From NCBI GenBank assembly GCA_015657535.1, contig JADHZB010000816.1, positions 20,802-84,801 on the forward strand: a DNA stretch of 64,000 nt, given 5' to 3'. This document shows, piece after piece, positions 23,253 to 34,548 of the stretch; the first letter of the stretch is position 1, and every line of letters begins with the position of its first letter. Source of the stretch: Nephromyces sp. MM_2019 (Eukaryota > Apicomplexa > Aconoidasida > Nephromycida). A program made the translations under genes and the position numbers. Below the pieces are notes generated by a model that saw only the letters and a program-made list of their open reading frames with translations, was not told the origin of the DNA and did not search any database.

Positions 23253-25521
23253 ATGGCCTTTTTAAAATTGTACTCTTCTCTCCCAAGAACCTTCTTGGGG
23301 AACTCACGCTACATTACAACTGAAGCTATGAAGGTATGTAACGATAATTAAACACACTGAAACTCAATGGATATTAACAAGATAGCTACAAACATCAAAT
23401 TTTAACTTGAACACATAATAAATGTATAACCATAAATGTTAGCTATAAACTCATTTCTGTAGTAAATATGTATTTGAATACAAATCTCTTTCATCAATTT
23501 ACAGCTTAACAACACCTTGGCATCTGTAGACCCCGAACTCAATAACATCTTAGAATTAGAAAAGGGAAGGCTTAAAAACAGTATCAACCTTATATCTTCA
23601 GAGGTTATTAATTTATATATTGCTTGACCACACAACGCTTCAGAATCGTATACACCCAATCACCTTTCTTGCGAATTGTTTGAAATCAGAATTTTGCCCC
23701 AAGGTATGTTCTGGAGGCACTGGGTAGTGTGATGACAAACAAATACAGTGAAGGCTACCCATCAATGAGATATTATGGTGGAAATCAATTCATCGACCAA
23801 GCAGAAGAACTCTGTAGAAATCGAGCTTTAGAGGCATTCAAATTAAGCAAAGATTCTTGGGGAGTCAATGTGCAATCACTTTCAGGTAACTTTTTACTCT
23901 AGACACCTTTGATGTTTATATATATAAACAAGACAACTAACAGGTGCTCCTGCAAATTTTAGTGTTTACACCGCGCTCTTAGAGCCGCATGATCGCATAT
24001 TAGGACTTGATCTCCCACATGGTGGACAGTAAGTAGCTAAAAATAATACCAGTAAGTTCTTATCATAATTAAAAAACGTATTATAATAAAAATCAGTTTA
24101 TCTCACGGATTTCAAACACCCACCAAAAAAGTTTCAGCTGTTTCCAAATTTTTTGAAAGTTTTTCATATAAACTTGACCAAGTATGTTATGTTGTGAATA
24201 CAAATATCAAATTCTGTATTTCAAATATTTTTTTGTTTCATAAATTTATAAGAAAACAGGTCTTATTGACTATGATGCCCTTGAATACCTTGCTAAATCT
24301 ATTTATCCAAAAATTATCATTGCTGGTGCTACTAGCTACTCTCGCTTACTTGATTATGAACGCTTCCGAAAAATTTGCGATCAATGTGGAGCATACTTAA
24401 TGGCTGACATAGCCCATATTTCTGTGAGTTTACAAAACGATCCCTTATTTGAATATTATGATGCGAATTTGTTAATAGGGACCTATAGCTGCTGGTGTCA
24501 TACCTTCTCCATTTGAGTTCTGTGATATAGTAACAACAACATCTCATAAAAGTTTAAGAGGGCCACGAGGAGCCATGATATTCTTCCGCAGGGGATATAA
24601 GAACACAAATTCTTCTGGAAAAGGTGAATCGAGTCTACTATTTTGACAAATATATACATACTAAACACTTTTTGCAAGCTTATTTATTGCATTTTTTCTT
24701 AATTTTGCAGCCACCTATTATGATCTTGAAGACAAAGTAAATTGGGCAGTATTTCCTGGCTTACAAGGTGGCCCCCATGAAAATGTCATTGCTGCACTCG
24801 CAGTTACTCTTAAGGAAGCAATGCAGAAAGAATTTACAGAATATCAATCTCAAATATTGGAAAATGCTAAAGCTCTTTCAGATGAACTCCAGCAATGGTT
24901 AGGCTCTATTTCCGTGAATCACATCCAGAATATGTAAAATGATCAATCATCTAATAATATTTACGTATTTTAACTAATTCAGTGGCTTTGATATAGTGAG
25001 TGGTGGCACAGACAATCATCAATTAGTAATAGATCTTAGATCAATGGGTCTCAGTGGAGCCAAAATGGAAACCATGTGTGAATTTGTCAACATTACCGTT
25101 AATAAAAATACGATACCAACTGATAAATCAGCCCTTAATCCTAATGGAATTAGAGTTGGTTCGCCGGCTATGACATCTAGAGGGCTTATTGCAAGTGATT
25201 TCACCAAGGTAGCACAATTCTTGAAGAGAGCAGCTGATGAGAGTTTAAGTCTTGCCAAAAAATCAGGTAATTAGTAGCATTTCATTCGAGTATCAATATC
25301 ACAAGTGTTTTAATTTTTACTTTAGGACCTAAACTGACTAATTTCACTGCTGAATTGAAAAATAACACTCCAGCTTCGGCATCACAGGTATACTATATAT
25401 CAGCTTATTGATTCAAGCAATTCATAACATTTTATCTTGTATAAACATCTCTTTATCTCACTATCAGCTTAAGAAAGAAGTTGAAGAATTCGCTTCTAAT
25501 TTCCCTACAGTTGGATTCTAA
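23253..25521 (+). CDS. Serine hydroxymethyltransferase (SHMT), 11 exons
   Basis: PLP enzyme interconverting serine and glycine with tetrahydrofolate, feeding one-carbon and thymidylate synthesis. Exons: 23253-23333, 23505-23603, 23690-23885, 23944-24028, 24097-24181, 24253-24423, 24479-24623, 24711-24933, 24983-25266, 25326-25387 and 25468-25521. All phases agree and give 494 aa. Hallmarks: LISSEN and YSEGYP with the GG of the PLP site, [18 protein letters not shown], and [14 protein letters not shown] with the Schiff-base Lys. Later come [18 protein letters not shown], and [14 protein letters not shown]. The N-terminal 30 residues ([19 protein letters not shown]) look like a mitochondrial presequence. 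The second exon ends with a weak GTTATT donor, forced by the frame of SSEN. Confidence 0.93.
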
Positions 25522-25872
25522 ATAACCTCACTTCCCATCTTAAAGAGTCGATTCTAACCTAAGAGAGTTTAAGTTCGCCTAGACACTAAGTGTACAATTA
25601 GGACATATGATGCTTCAAAATTTTCAACAAGTTCATATATATTATTTTCATTTTTTTTTCTTTAAATTCAAAATTAAATAATAAGTTAGAAACATTAGAT
25701 AAATCAAACATATATATAAGAAAATTTTTCATTGCAAAATTAATAATCTTAAGCATTAACAAATGATTATATTAAAACAATTAAAGTTTTACTTTTCAAT
25801 AAATTTTTTAATAGAATAGAGTTGACTTCGATGAAAAAGGTCTTTTTGATTTAATTTGCTTAATTATCTACC
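25522..25872. other. Convergent intergenic spacer
   Basis: 350 bp between two converging stops. AT-rich; no feature seen beyond likely 3' UTRs. Confidence 0.4.
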
Positions 25873-26837
25873 TCAACAACATCCTCGTGTCATATCATTA
25901 AGTGGATAAGATCCGGTAATGTCTTTACTTAAATAATTGCGATTCGGTGGCATCAATTGAATACCAGAAATTCTTTGATACCCTCCATTTTCATTATTTG
26001 GGTCACAAGAATTGAGCATTTTCCTTCTCGATTGTTCATGATAGACTTCTTGAAGTAGCGTTTCGAAAACTTGCTTCACATTGATATTCTGAGTTGCACT
26101 CACCTCGCTGAAAAACATATTATTCTTCATCGCAAATTCCGCAGCCACGTCGGACTCAACCTAGCGAAAAATAGTTAAAAAAGCGATGTAAAACTAGCTT
26201 ATATAGCAAATTCATTATAACCTGTCTTAACTTTTTATCACTTTTGACACAGTCTACCTTATTTCCAACCAGCATAATTACAATGTCTGGTTCTCCAGTT
26301 GTTCTTAACTCATCTAACCAATTGGCTGCATTTAAGAAACTTGATTCTATAGTTATATCATAAACTAACAAAGCACCAACAGCCTTTTTGAAATGCGCCC
26401 TGCTTATGCTCTTATAATGCTCTTGACCTGCAGTATCCCATATCTGATAAATATAAATAAAATAAAAAATATGATAAATCTTAAGTTCCGAAAGATTATG
26501 GATTTTATCATCCTTGAGAGAGGATAACAAGGATGATGCTAAGATTCAAAGCATTGTTGAAGGTGTGTAACTAGCTTTTGATCTTGAAATCATATGAAAG
26601 GACGTATAATCTCATTACCATAGCTTTAACTGTTCCACCAATCTCTAGAGGGACGAGTCTTGTAGCAAATTCGACACCCATTGTAGCTTTTGGGTTGCTC
26701 GGTAAGGTGCCCATAACATACTGGCTTATCAGATGCGTCTTACCAACTGAGCTATCCCCGACAACTATGATTTTATATGTCTCATTATAATTTTGGTCCT
26801 TTTGCTGGTTCGACGAATTATCAGTAAAAAACACCAT
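25873..26837 (-). CDS. Rab11-like small GTPase, 3 exons
   Basis: Exons 26837-26619, 26443-26222 and 26160-25873, 242 aa, phases all zero. G motifs: GDSSVGKT (27-34), switch region [17 protein letters not shown] (75-81), GNKVD, and SEVSA in place of the usual ETSA. The C-terminus GCC is a double-cysteine geranylgeranylation site. The switch I and GALLVYDIT segments match the Rab11 family best. Rab11 proteins direct recycling-endosome and, in apicomplexans, inner-membrane-complex or rhoptry traffic. Oddities: the residue after WDTAGQE is His (usually Arg), and the helix before GALLVYDI reads RAHFKKA. These changes resemble the extra, divergent Rab11 paralogues of alveolates. A Rab2/4-type member is less likely. 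Confidence 0.88.
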
Positions 26838-28572
26838 TTTGTTATTTCTATAAAATTTTCACGGATTTTAAGACACAATGCAATTAATATTGTTTTGAAC
26901 CATTGGCAAGTTGGTTTGAATTAAATGTGAGGAGGCTTTTTAGTTTGAAAAATGAAAAATAAGAGTCTTGTAGCATATAATTCAAATTTTACTTATGAAA
27001 AATAAAAGACAACAGTAAGTTGAATTTTTATAATAATAAAACACAGTGCATGTTTAAATTTGAAATTGCAAGGAAGCAAGGCGGCCAGTCGCATCTATAT
27101 AGAAGTGCGAAGATTTATTCTACTGTTAAGCATTTAGAATGAAATTGATTGATTTTAAAGCTTTAAATTTAAGCTTATTCCTTTCAGTCACAAGTACCAA
27201 AACCTTGGTTCATTTTTCACTTTTCTTTAATTAAATAAATAATGTTTATGAATCCCTAAAAGTCTATCCAACATATTGTTTAACAAATTTTACATGAAGT
27301 GCGAAAAAGTTATATCGAATCAAAATTTAAGATCATAACTAGATTGCAGACAAGTTGATATTTATTATTTTCAAGGCAACGAAGTGATATTTATCTAAAT
27401 TTTTTTTTACAAAGTATGGTGTATAAAATGTTTCGTGAAACTTTTGGCAAGGATCAATACAGTATAATCTTACCCATATTGACATTTCCACTAATTGACT
27501 GAACTAATTAGATTTATACTAACAACAATAATTTACGAGAGTATTCAAGCCTTGCCACTAATGGGGTTGAATACATTTCTCGAAGTTTGAATCAATAGAT
27601 CATATAAAACTCAATTTGGATCTCATGCTGATAGATAAATTATATATCTCATTTTTAGATTATAATTTAGATAATTTCTCTTAGAAATATTAAGCTCTCA
27701 TTACCTAAGTAAATTCGAAGTGCCTTGATATATCGAGAGTGCTAAGGTGATTTTTGGCTAAAATTTCACCAATTATTCAATACTTGCCTTGTGTGTAATC
27801 TCTCCAATCCATATCTCATTGGTTTTGTCGTAAATTAAACTAGCTTAGACATCAAGTTTTTTAAACACAAATTAATATAATTGAAATGTTTAAGTAAAGA
27901 AACCTTTCTATCGAAATTCTAGCACTTAAAAATTATAAGTTACAAGTTGTCCCAAAAGTTTGGTAATATGAAATATCTCTAAAGGAACGTGGATTTTATT
28001 TAGTTGATTAATCGTTTATATGGGCGTAATTTTATTCTAACACAACTTTAACTCTAAATCATTATGATTCAATAATATTAGTTTTTAAAAAGTTTCTAAA
28101 ATTTAGTTTTAAATTAACCTAAGTAATTAAAAATTTATAACATTAACTTAAAATTTTGTGCTTTAGTAAAATCCTTTCTCTCATATAAAAATGACTCGGG
28201 TGCCCTTTATTGCTTTAATTTAAAATTTATTGTCTGTGATACAACTTACTTATAGCAAATAGATTTCTGAATGTAATATATTTTATATTTAAATGTGTAG
28301 GTTTTGCATAAACTATTATAATAAAATTATTATCCAGGATAAAGCTTAAATATTTCATATTCATCCTCAAGACATTTCAGAATTGCTAAAGAAAAGAAAC
28401 TAATGTGATTAAGTGTTTAAATTCGAAAGAGGCATACTAGCTCAAGTTCTTTCGAAAGGGATCCTGACAAAGCAGTCATAGTATTGGTTTTGCTACAACA
28501 TTTCTTGAATTATATATGACATTTAAATTATTGATTAAAAGCAACTTCCAGAAGGTTTTAGATTCGTAAATA
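26838..28572. other. Intergenic, about 1.7 kb
   Basis: AT-rich, with no coherent exon chain on either strand. It presumably contains the promoters of the divergent Rab gene and the following plus-strand gene. Confidence 0.4.
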
Positions 28573-30477
28573 ATGGAGGTAAAGTAATAATGTAGAGCAA
28601 AATCAAATATAGTAGTGACTTTAGCCTAATTTGGAAAGTTTAACACTATATTGCCTGACTTTTAAAGCCAAGTATCCAAGCTTTTGATTCAATTTTCTAA
28701 CAAAAGTAATGCTTCATTAAAAATAACTTATAATAATAGGAAATTGACCTAATCTCGCAAGAAAACTCAAATAACAAAGTTTTATAGATTTGAGTTAGAC
28801 TTTAATAATCCCTATATAATATTTTGGTTCAGGATATCATATCTTTGGCATATGCTCCAATCAAGGGCGACGCTTATGGACCAATATCTGGAGCAGAGGA
28901 TGATATTAATAAGCTTTGTAGAAGCCTAGATCATTTACAAAGATTAAGCAACACGGGTTTTAAAGTATTTTATAACGAGATACAAAAATGTGAAAACACA
29001 AAGTCAGATAAAGTCTCATCAATTTTAAAATGTTTACAGTTATATTTTGTTAAATTGAAAGGATTTATTGACCATGCTTCGAAATTGGTTATCAATTATT
29101 AATAACTTGCCTTTGCATAGCTTTAGATACTTTATAATCATAAATATTAACAGAATGACTATGCACTAGAAGAAAGTCAAAATGAATCAAGTTATTATCT
29201 TCAACAATGGTTTAATTATGCAGAGGAGAATGGGCTCCAACCTGAAAAGTAAAACCTTTTGATTTCTATTCACCAAATTTGTTTTCCTCTAAAACATCAA
29301 CTAAATTATTTTTTTATATCTTTAAAGTGAGGAGATTAAAAAGCTTTTTGACACCAACTCGGGCTCAAATTGGTAAGCAGTATTGAATTAAAATAAGAAT
29401 AAAACAAACAATTTTGCTGATCCAATTTTAATACACTATTATTTCGAACTTTTTAATCAGGGAGTTCAAAACTGGAACTAAAAAAAGCACAGCTAAGGTT
29501 AATTTCAGACGAGCTGTTTCAGTTCTTGAAACTGGAGATGACGATTTTGGTTCTAAAAAGACTCATAAACCAATGCGAGGTGCTTAAATTTAATAAAGTT
29601 ATTTAGACTATAAATATATCATTGTAGAGATTACCAAATACAGACACTTTTGTACGAAGTTCTAACCGCCAGCAAACAGGTTTTAGCCATTTCAATTATC
29701 GAGGTTATTCAGAATTTTAATACATTTAGAATTGTTAGTAAATATTAAAAATTCAAAAATTATTAACCCAGATCTACTAGAAAAAGAGATTGCGGCAGCT
29801 CAAGAGCAAGACGAGGAAGTAGACCCTAAAAGTACTAGCGACCTTGATCAAGTGCAAGATACAAACACAAACGCTACTCAAAGCTTTTGGCAACAATTTT
29901 GTTGTGTTGGGACCGTCAAGTATGCTAAACCTCAAATTCCTTAGAATAAGCGTTGATAAAGTCACCTTTTATATCCTTTTAGTGACCAGAGCATAGAAGA
30001 GTGCAAAACGGAACCAGTTTTAACCAGGAGATATAGCTCAGTTAGCTTGGGATCAGTTGAAGAAATAAAAGTTAGTTCAAAATTGGAATATTTTAATAGA
30101 TTTTATGATATCTAGTGCAAAAAATTTCATAAAAAGTCAAGTTGTGAATGTATCTATATACAAAAAATGTTATAATGCTCTGGATTTCCTATTTTTATTA
30201 ACATCACCGCTAAAGGACAAAGTGGCGGATACTGAGTGGAATCAAAAGCCTCGTCATGATGTTCGTGCAGTCCGAATTAGAAAGAGGATGTAAGTTTATT
30301 ATTCTATAAACTTTCTAAGAAATGTTTATTTAACAGTTTGTTAACAGTTAATAGAATAATAAACTTTTATTATATATAATTTTATGCTTTAGTCCAACAG
30401 GTCACCCAGCATTAATGAAAGCTAGTAGTTTAGAGCTTATGACTGAGCTTGAATTAGATGACGACAATGAAAAATAA
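28573..30477 (+). CDS. Unrecognised acidic, helical protein, about 10 exons
   Basis: Exons: 28573-28578 (ATG GAG only, tentative), 28833-29087, 29154-29248, 29328-29372, 29461-29579, 29630-29737, 29772-29919, 29983-30070, 30216-30289 and 30393-30477. All phases agree and give 340 aa. No family recognised. It is predicted largely helical (LQLYFVKLKGFIDHASK, LLYEVLTASKQVLAIS). An acidic Glu/Asp/Gln patch near EIAAAQEQDEEVD is followed by a Cys-Cys pair (FCCVG). The tail is mixed charge, with RAVRIRKR then HPALMKASSLELMTELELDDD. The first exon encodes only two residues and is supported by frame and a GTAAAG donor alone. The intron at 29738-29771 would be just 34 nt, unusually short, but it keeps the frame. 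No membrane segment or signal peptide seen. Confidence 0.55.
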
Positions 30478-31631
30478 TTAATTCTTTTCATAGTAGATTG
30501 TTTATTTTGATTTCAAAGTTTTGTTTGTAAAATTATTTTTATTGACTTATAGATATAACCCACAATTGCTTATCTAAGTATATACTTTTTCTACCTTGAA
30601 ATTAGAATTGATAACACTGTGTCAACTTAAACTCAAAAATAATATTTACAAAAATCTATATCAATTTACGCTGTATATAGATGATAAGGGATTATATAAT
30701 ATGATAATTTAAAAGTTCAACTTTGCTGTATATAATTTAATCAAAATTAGTAAAACCAGGTATCAAAATTATTTATATTCCAATAGCTGAAGCAAGTTGT
30801 AAACTGGCTAAGTTTATATTTGATAGTGGCCTAAAGCTTTAGAACGGTGATTATTGCTTTACAGCTTTTGTAGAGTGATCAGTAATCTAAATTTAAAAAA
30901 TAAATGCATTGTAACTCAGGACTAAATCATTTGATCAAAATTGAGTAGATTTGATAGAATTATCGGGTGTTTTATAATCCAAATTAACTAGGACTGCTAA
31001 GAAAGTATCTTTTTTCAAATAAAAACAATAATTTACATATATGAGACAATAAAGCGATTTTTATTGTTAGATACGTATATGGGCTCTTATATGATTAGCA
31101 AATTGTAGTTCCATTTATTTCAATTTATATAAAATGTGATTCAACGTTAGAAAACGAGCATTCCTTAGGACGTAAAATGTTTAATTCTTCAAGTATCTAT
31201 TTGGATTTAGATTTTGCAGGGATAAAAAAATCTCAAATATCATTGAGTTAATGTTAATCTCATCATTATCATTAAAAAGTTCATTAAAGATGTAATTAAA
31301 TTTATTAATCTTATCTCCTTGATTGTTTTACATGGTGGAAATTAATTGGTGGAATCTAGTAAATTAAAAAAATTATTAACAGAAGTTATAAAATATTTGG
31401 GTCAAATTGTTTCAAATTTAGACTTATAAGAACCCTTTTCAGAAAAATCATTTTAAAAGGCATCTGACTATAAGATCATAAGGGGAAACCTAATGTGCTT
31501 TGGAGTAGGAATTTTAGTAGTTAGTTTTTTATCTGATCTTGGATTCCGTTTTTAGAGTTCCAGGAATTCACTCAAGGCTTTAAAAATCCATATTTTAACC
31601 AATCGGCTGTTCAGGGATAATTGGAAATTGC
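30478..31631. other. Convergent intergenic region
   Basis: About 1.15 kb between two converging stops; AT-rich and featureless to my reading. Confidence 0.4.
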
Positions 31632-33188
31632 TTATAAAATTAATAAACATATATTAAAATTACCAAATAATTGAGTTAATAGTTGAGTTTGAGCATGAGA
31701 TGAATAGAATGAGTGTCTCAATTCAGGTAAAGATTTTGAGAATATAGATTCACTGCTTTCTATTTTTTTGTTTAAATAATCATTAACCTGAGATAAGAAA
31801 CAATTGTTATATCTCCAAGAAAATTTATGAGGTTGTTTTAAATAAAAAATAGTTCAAGGGCCTGGATTCTATTGGACAATTTTGGAATTACCTCTTGTTG
31901 GATCAAATCAGGTATGAATTTGTCAGGAAATGCAAAAACAATGCAAATTGTATTCTGATTGAACGAAGAGAAATTTAATTTCAAGAAAATTCTAACATTA
32001 TAGCTTGCTGTATACACACCTTATCAAAAAAGCAGTAAGGCAAAGCGTCTAATTGTTCAATGGTTTGGCTAGTATATATTTAATGAAAAATTGTTTAGTA
32101 CTTTAGTGCTAAAATATCAATTAATGAATCTTACTCAAGTGTTACAAACATATTTTCAATGAAATTTCCACCAGTTATATCATTGAATATCTGAAAGAAT
32201 TGGCAAATAATATTAATTACATTGGACTTTTTAATAAATATTCGATTTTTTAATCTTTATATTGATTAAAGCTAATAATTATAAAGTTTAGACTTCTCTG
32301 GGTTCCGGAAAAAGGTACTTCAGTAAGGTAATTCGTCGTATAACATTAAGGTATATAAATCTTACTGGTGCTGTGTAATAGTATGTGTAGGATCTGACAA
32401 GAGCTTCAGGGAACCTAAAATGTTTGTTAAAATAACACTAATTTATCAAAGAAAACTTTTATTTAAATTTTATAAATTGGACCTTGAAAATACAGGTGAA
32501 ATCAGAAAAAATCCTTTAAATTTATTTTTTAGTGTTTCTAATTTCTCCGATATCTTATATGAAATATAGCCACCTGATTTTAGCAAGATTTCGTTAGGGA
32601 TATTCTAGGTTTGTTTTAGGATTTGAAGCTAAAAGTTTTCCATTGTAGAGAAATTATACCTAGGCTATGGGCTATGATATAAAATGAAGTATAGTGCTTT
32701 GAATACTCTGATATCTTTTTGAAATGGTGGTCGATCTGTTCGTCCAATGAGTAAGTTTTGGTACTAATAGCACTGTGCCCTATTTTATTTGAAAATGAAT
32801 AAAATGTTGCTCTAGAACAATTTTCTGCAATAAACTTTTACCTCTATGACCGCATACACAAATGTCAAATCCGGTTTTTTCATGTATTCCCTGGATCAGG
32901 AACTTATAACTTCTCACAGCACCTGGGTTTCCTATAAGACAAGTGTTGAGAAGATTTTAATCTGTATGATTCCTTATATTTATTTATAATTATGCTTGCT
33001 AGTGGAGAAAATTCAAATAATAATGAGAAGAGTTTATCATCCGAATGATTTACTTATGCAAACAAAATATCGGATTGACCTGGTATTAAATATGCCAGGG
33101 AACTCTTATCAGAGTGCTGATTATTGGATTCAATCCAATATTCATCATGTTCAGACATTTCAATTTGATAAAATTCAGGTGGATTCAT
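31632..33188 (-). CDS. LDAH-like alpha/beta hydrolase, 10 exons
   Basis: Exons: 33188-33080, 32931-32842, 32779-32660, 32573-32483, 32414-32366, 32317-32294, 32190-32135, 32068-32020, 31954-31892 and 31787-31632. All phases agree and give 268 aa. Several exons are only 24-60 nt, so no single frame reveals the gene. It matches the lipid droplet-associated hydrolase family (DUF2305). AYLIPGNPGAVRSYKFL corresponds to the family's IPGNPG...FY oxyanion segment. HRGHS and SLDEQIDHHF are followed by IIAHSLGG, whose Ser is the nucleophile. A late Asp (FAFPDKFIPD) and ELRHSFYSS with the catalytic His complete the triad. The family is tied to lipid droplets and sterol ester turnover, with debated activity. 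In the last exon I read through to the TAA at 31632; a donor at TTTG|GTAATT is possible. Confidence 0.82.
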
Positions 33189-34548
33189 GTTACTTGTGTT
33201 AAAGTGTGAGTTTCAATTCGTGATCGCTCTTTTAGACTATATATTTAAAGTCATTTGAAAGGTTGACATTTTAATGCTTCTAGATTTGTAGGAGTAGGTA
33301 ATATGTTTTTATTGGTAATGTTATATGTATCTTATTAATTCAAATTAATAGGAACATAAGCCTAAGCCATATAAAACTTCAATAAACGTTGAGCATTCAA
33401 TTTATTTACAATCTACGTTGAGCTAGTTTCACACAACTGACCTAGTTATATCTACCTTGTGGCATATAAGTAAATATTTACATGGGATAACAATCTCCAA
33501 GAGGCACAAATTGTTTTACTGATTAAGTGCCAATATCCATCAGAATAATGTGCCCTAAAAAAGCCTAAATCGCCAATAATTGCAATTTGGCAATATTTGT
33601 TAACAAAAAACCAGGTCTTTGTTTCGAAACTAACAATATAGAGCTAGATAAAGTGGATATAAACACTTAAATTCATGCTGTGTTACAGATTTTATACTTT
33701 GAAAAATTTACTAGAAATTAACAATTAGGTATACTCTTATAGCTGATGAATTTCAATTTCCTCTTTGATAAACTTAACTGACCTTTAATGTTCTCTCTTT
33801 AAAGTAAAATCAGCTAAGGTTGTAAGCTTAAAGGTGCTATAAAATACTTAAATTGCTTAAGTAGTTAGGGCAGTCTATTTATATTCTAGCTAAAAATTTG
33901 ATGCAAGGCTGGACAATGTTAATTTGAACATTATGGCTATTCCCTAATTCAACATAGATAACTTGACAATTCACATTAGCTTATCATTGAGTTCATAATA
34001 TATCGAATTGATACTAGCTAAATCGAGCTCTAGCTCGCTTTAGCTAGAGTACTCTATGTGTCTTTAAAGCAAGATGGATATGTTTATAAACCAATTTGAT
34101 ATATAAATTTAGCTAATATGATTTCACCCAGTAAGTAAAACCCTAAAGAGCCTTAATCAAGTGACTTACCTTTGCAAACTCAAAAATTAAAACTACTAAC
34201 TATTTTCTTGATAGAGCGATTGAAACCATTAATAACAAAACTTTGAATTGATCCCTATATAAAGCTTTTTTATTAATTTTAAGCTGTAATAACACTTAAT
34301 TGTTAAATCAATAAAATTTGAGAGTTATATTTAGGTATTTTTGGATAAATCAATAGAAATTTTGCTAATATTAGTGCAATTAGATGTTTTGAAATATAAC
34401 TTTGGACTCACAGCCCCAATATTTTGCCCTTTTAAAGCTATTTTTGTTGCAAATTGTGCGAGCTCAAAGTAGGGTCAGAGACATTGTTATGGATATATAA
34501 AAGTCTAAGCTATTGAATTGTCGGAAAGCATCATTTATCCTGAACGCA
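33189..34548. promoter_or_regulatory. Divergent intergenic region
   Basis: About 1.36 kb between opposite starts. AT-rich. Contains a small perfect hairpin, CTCTAGCT / AGCTAGAG with a 6-nt loop (34028-34049). No coding exon seen. Confidence 0.35.

Noticed and set aside
32996..33202. Plus-strand 68-codon ORF
   Set aside because: It opens at TTG and lies antisense to exon 1 of the LDAH-like gene, which is supported by ten in-phase exons.
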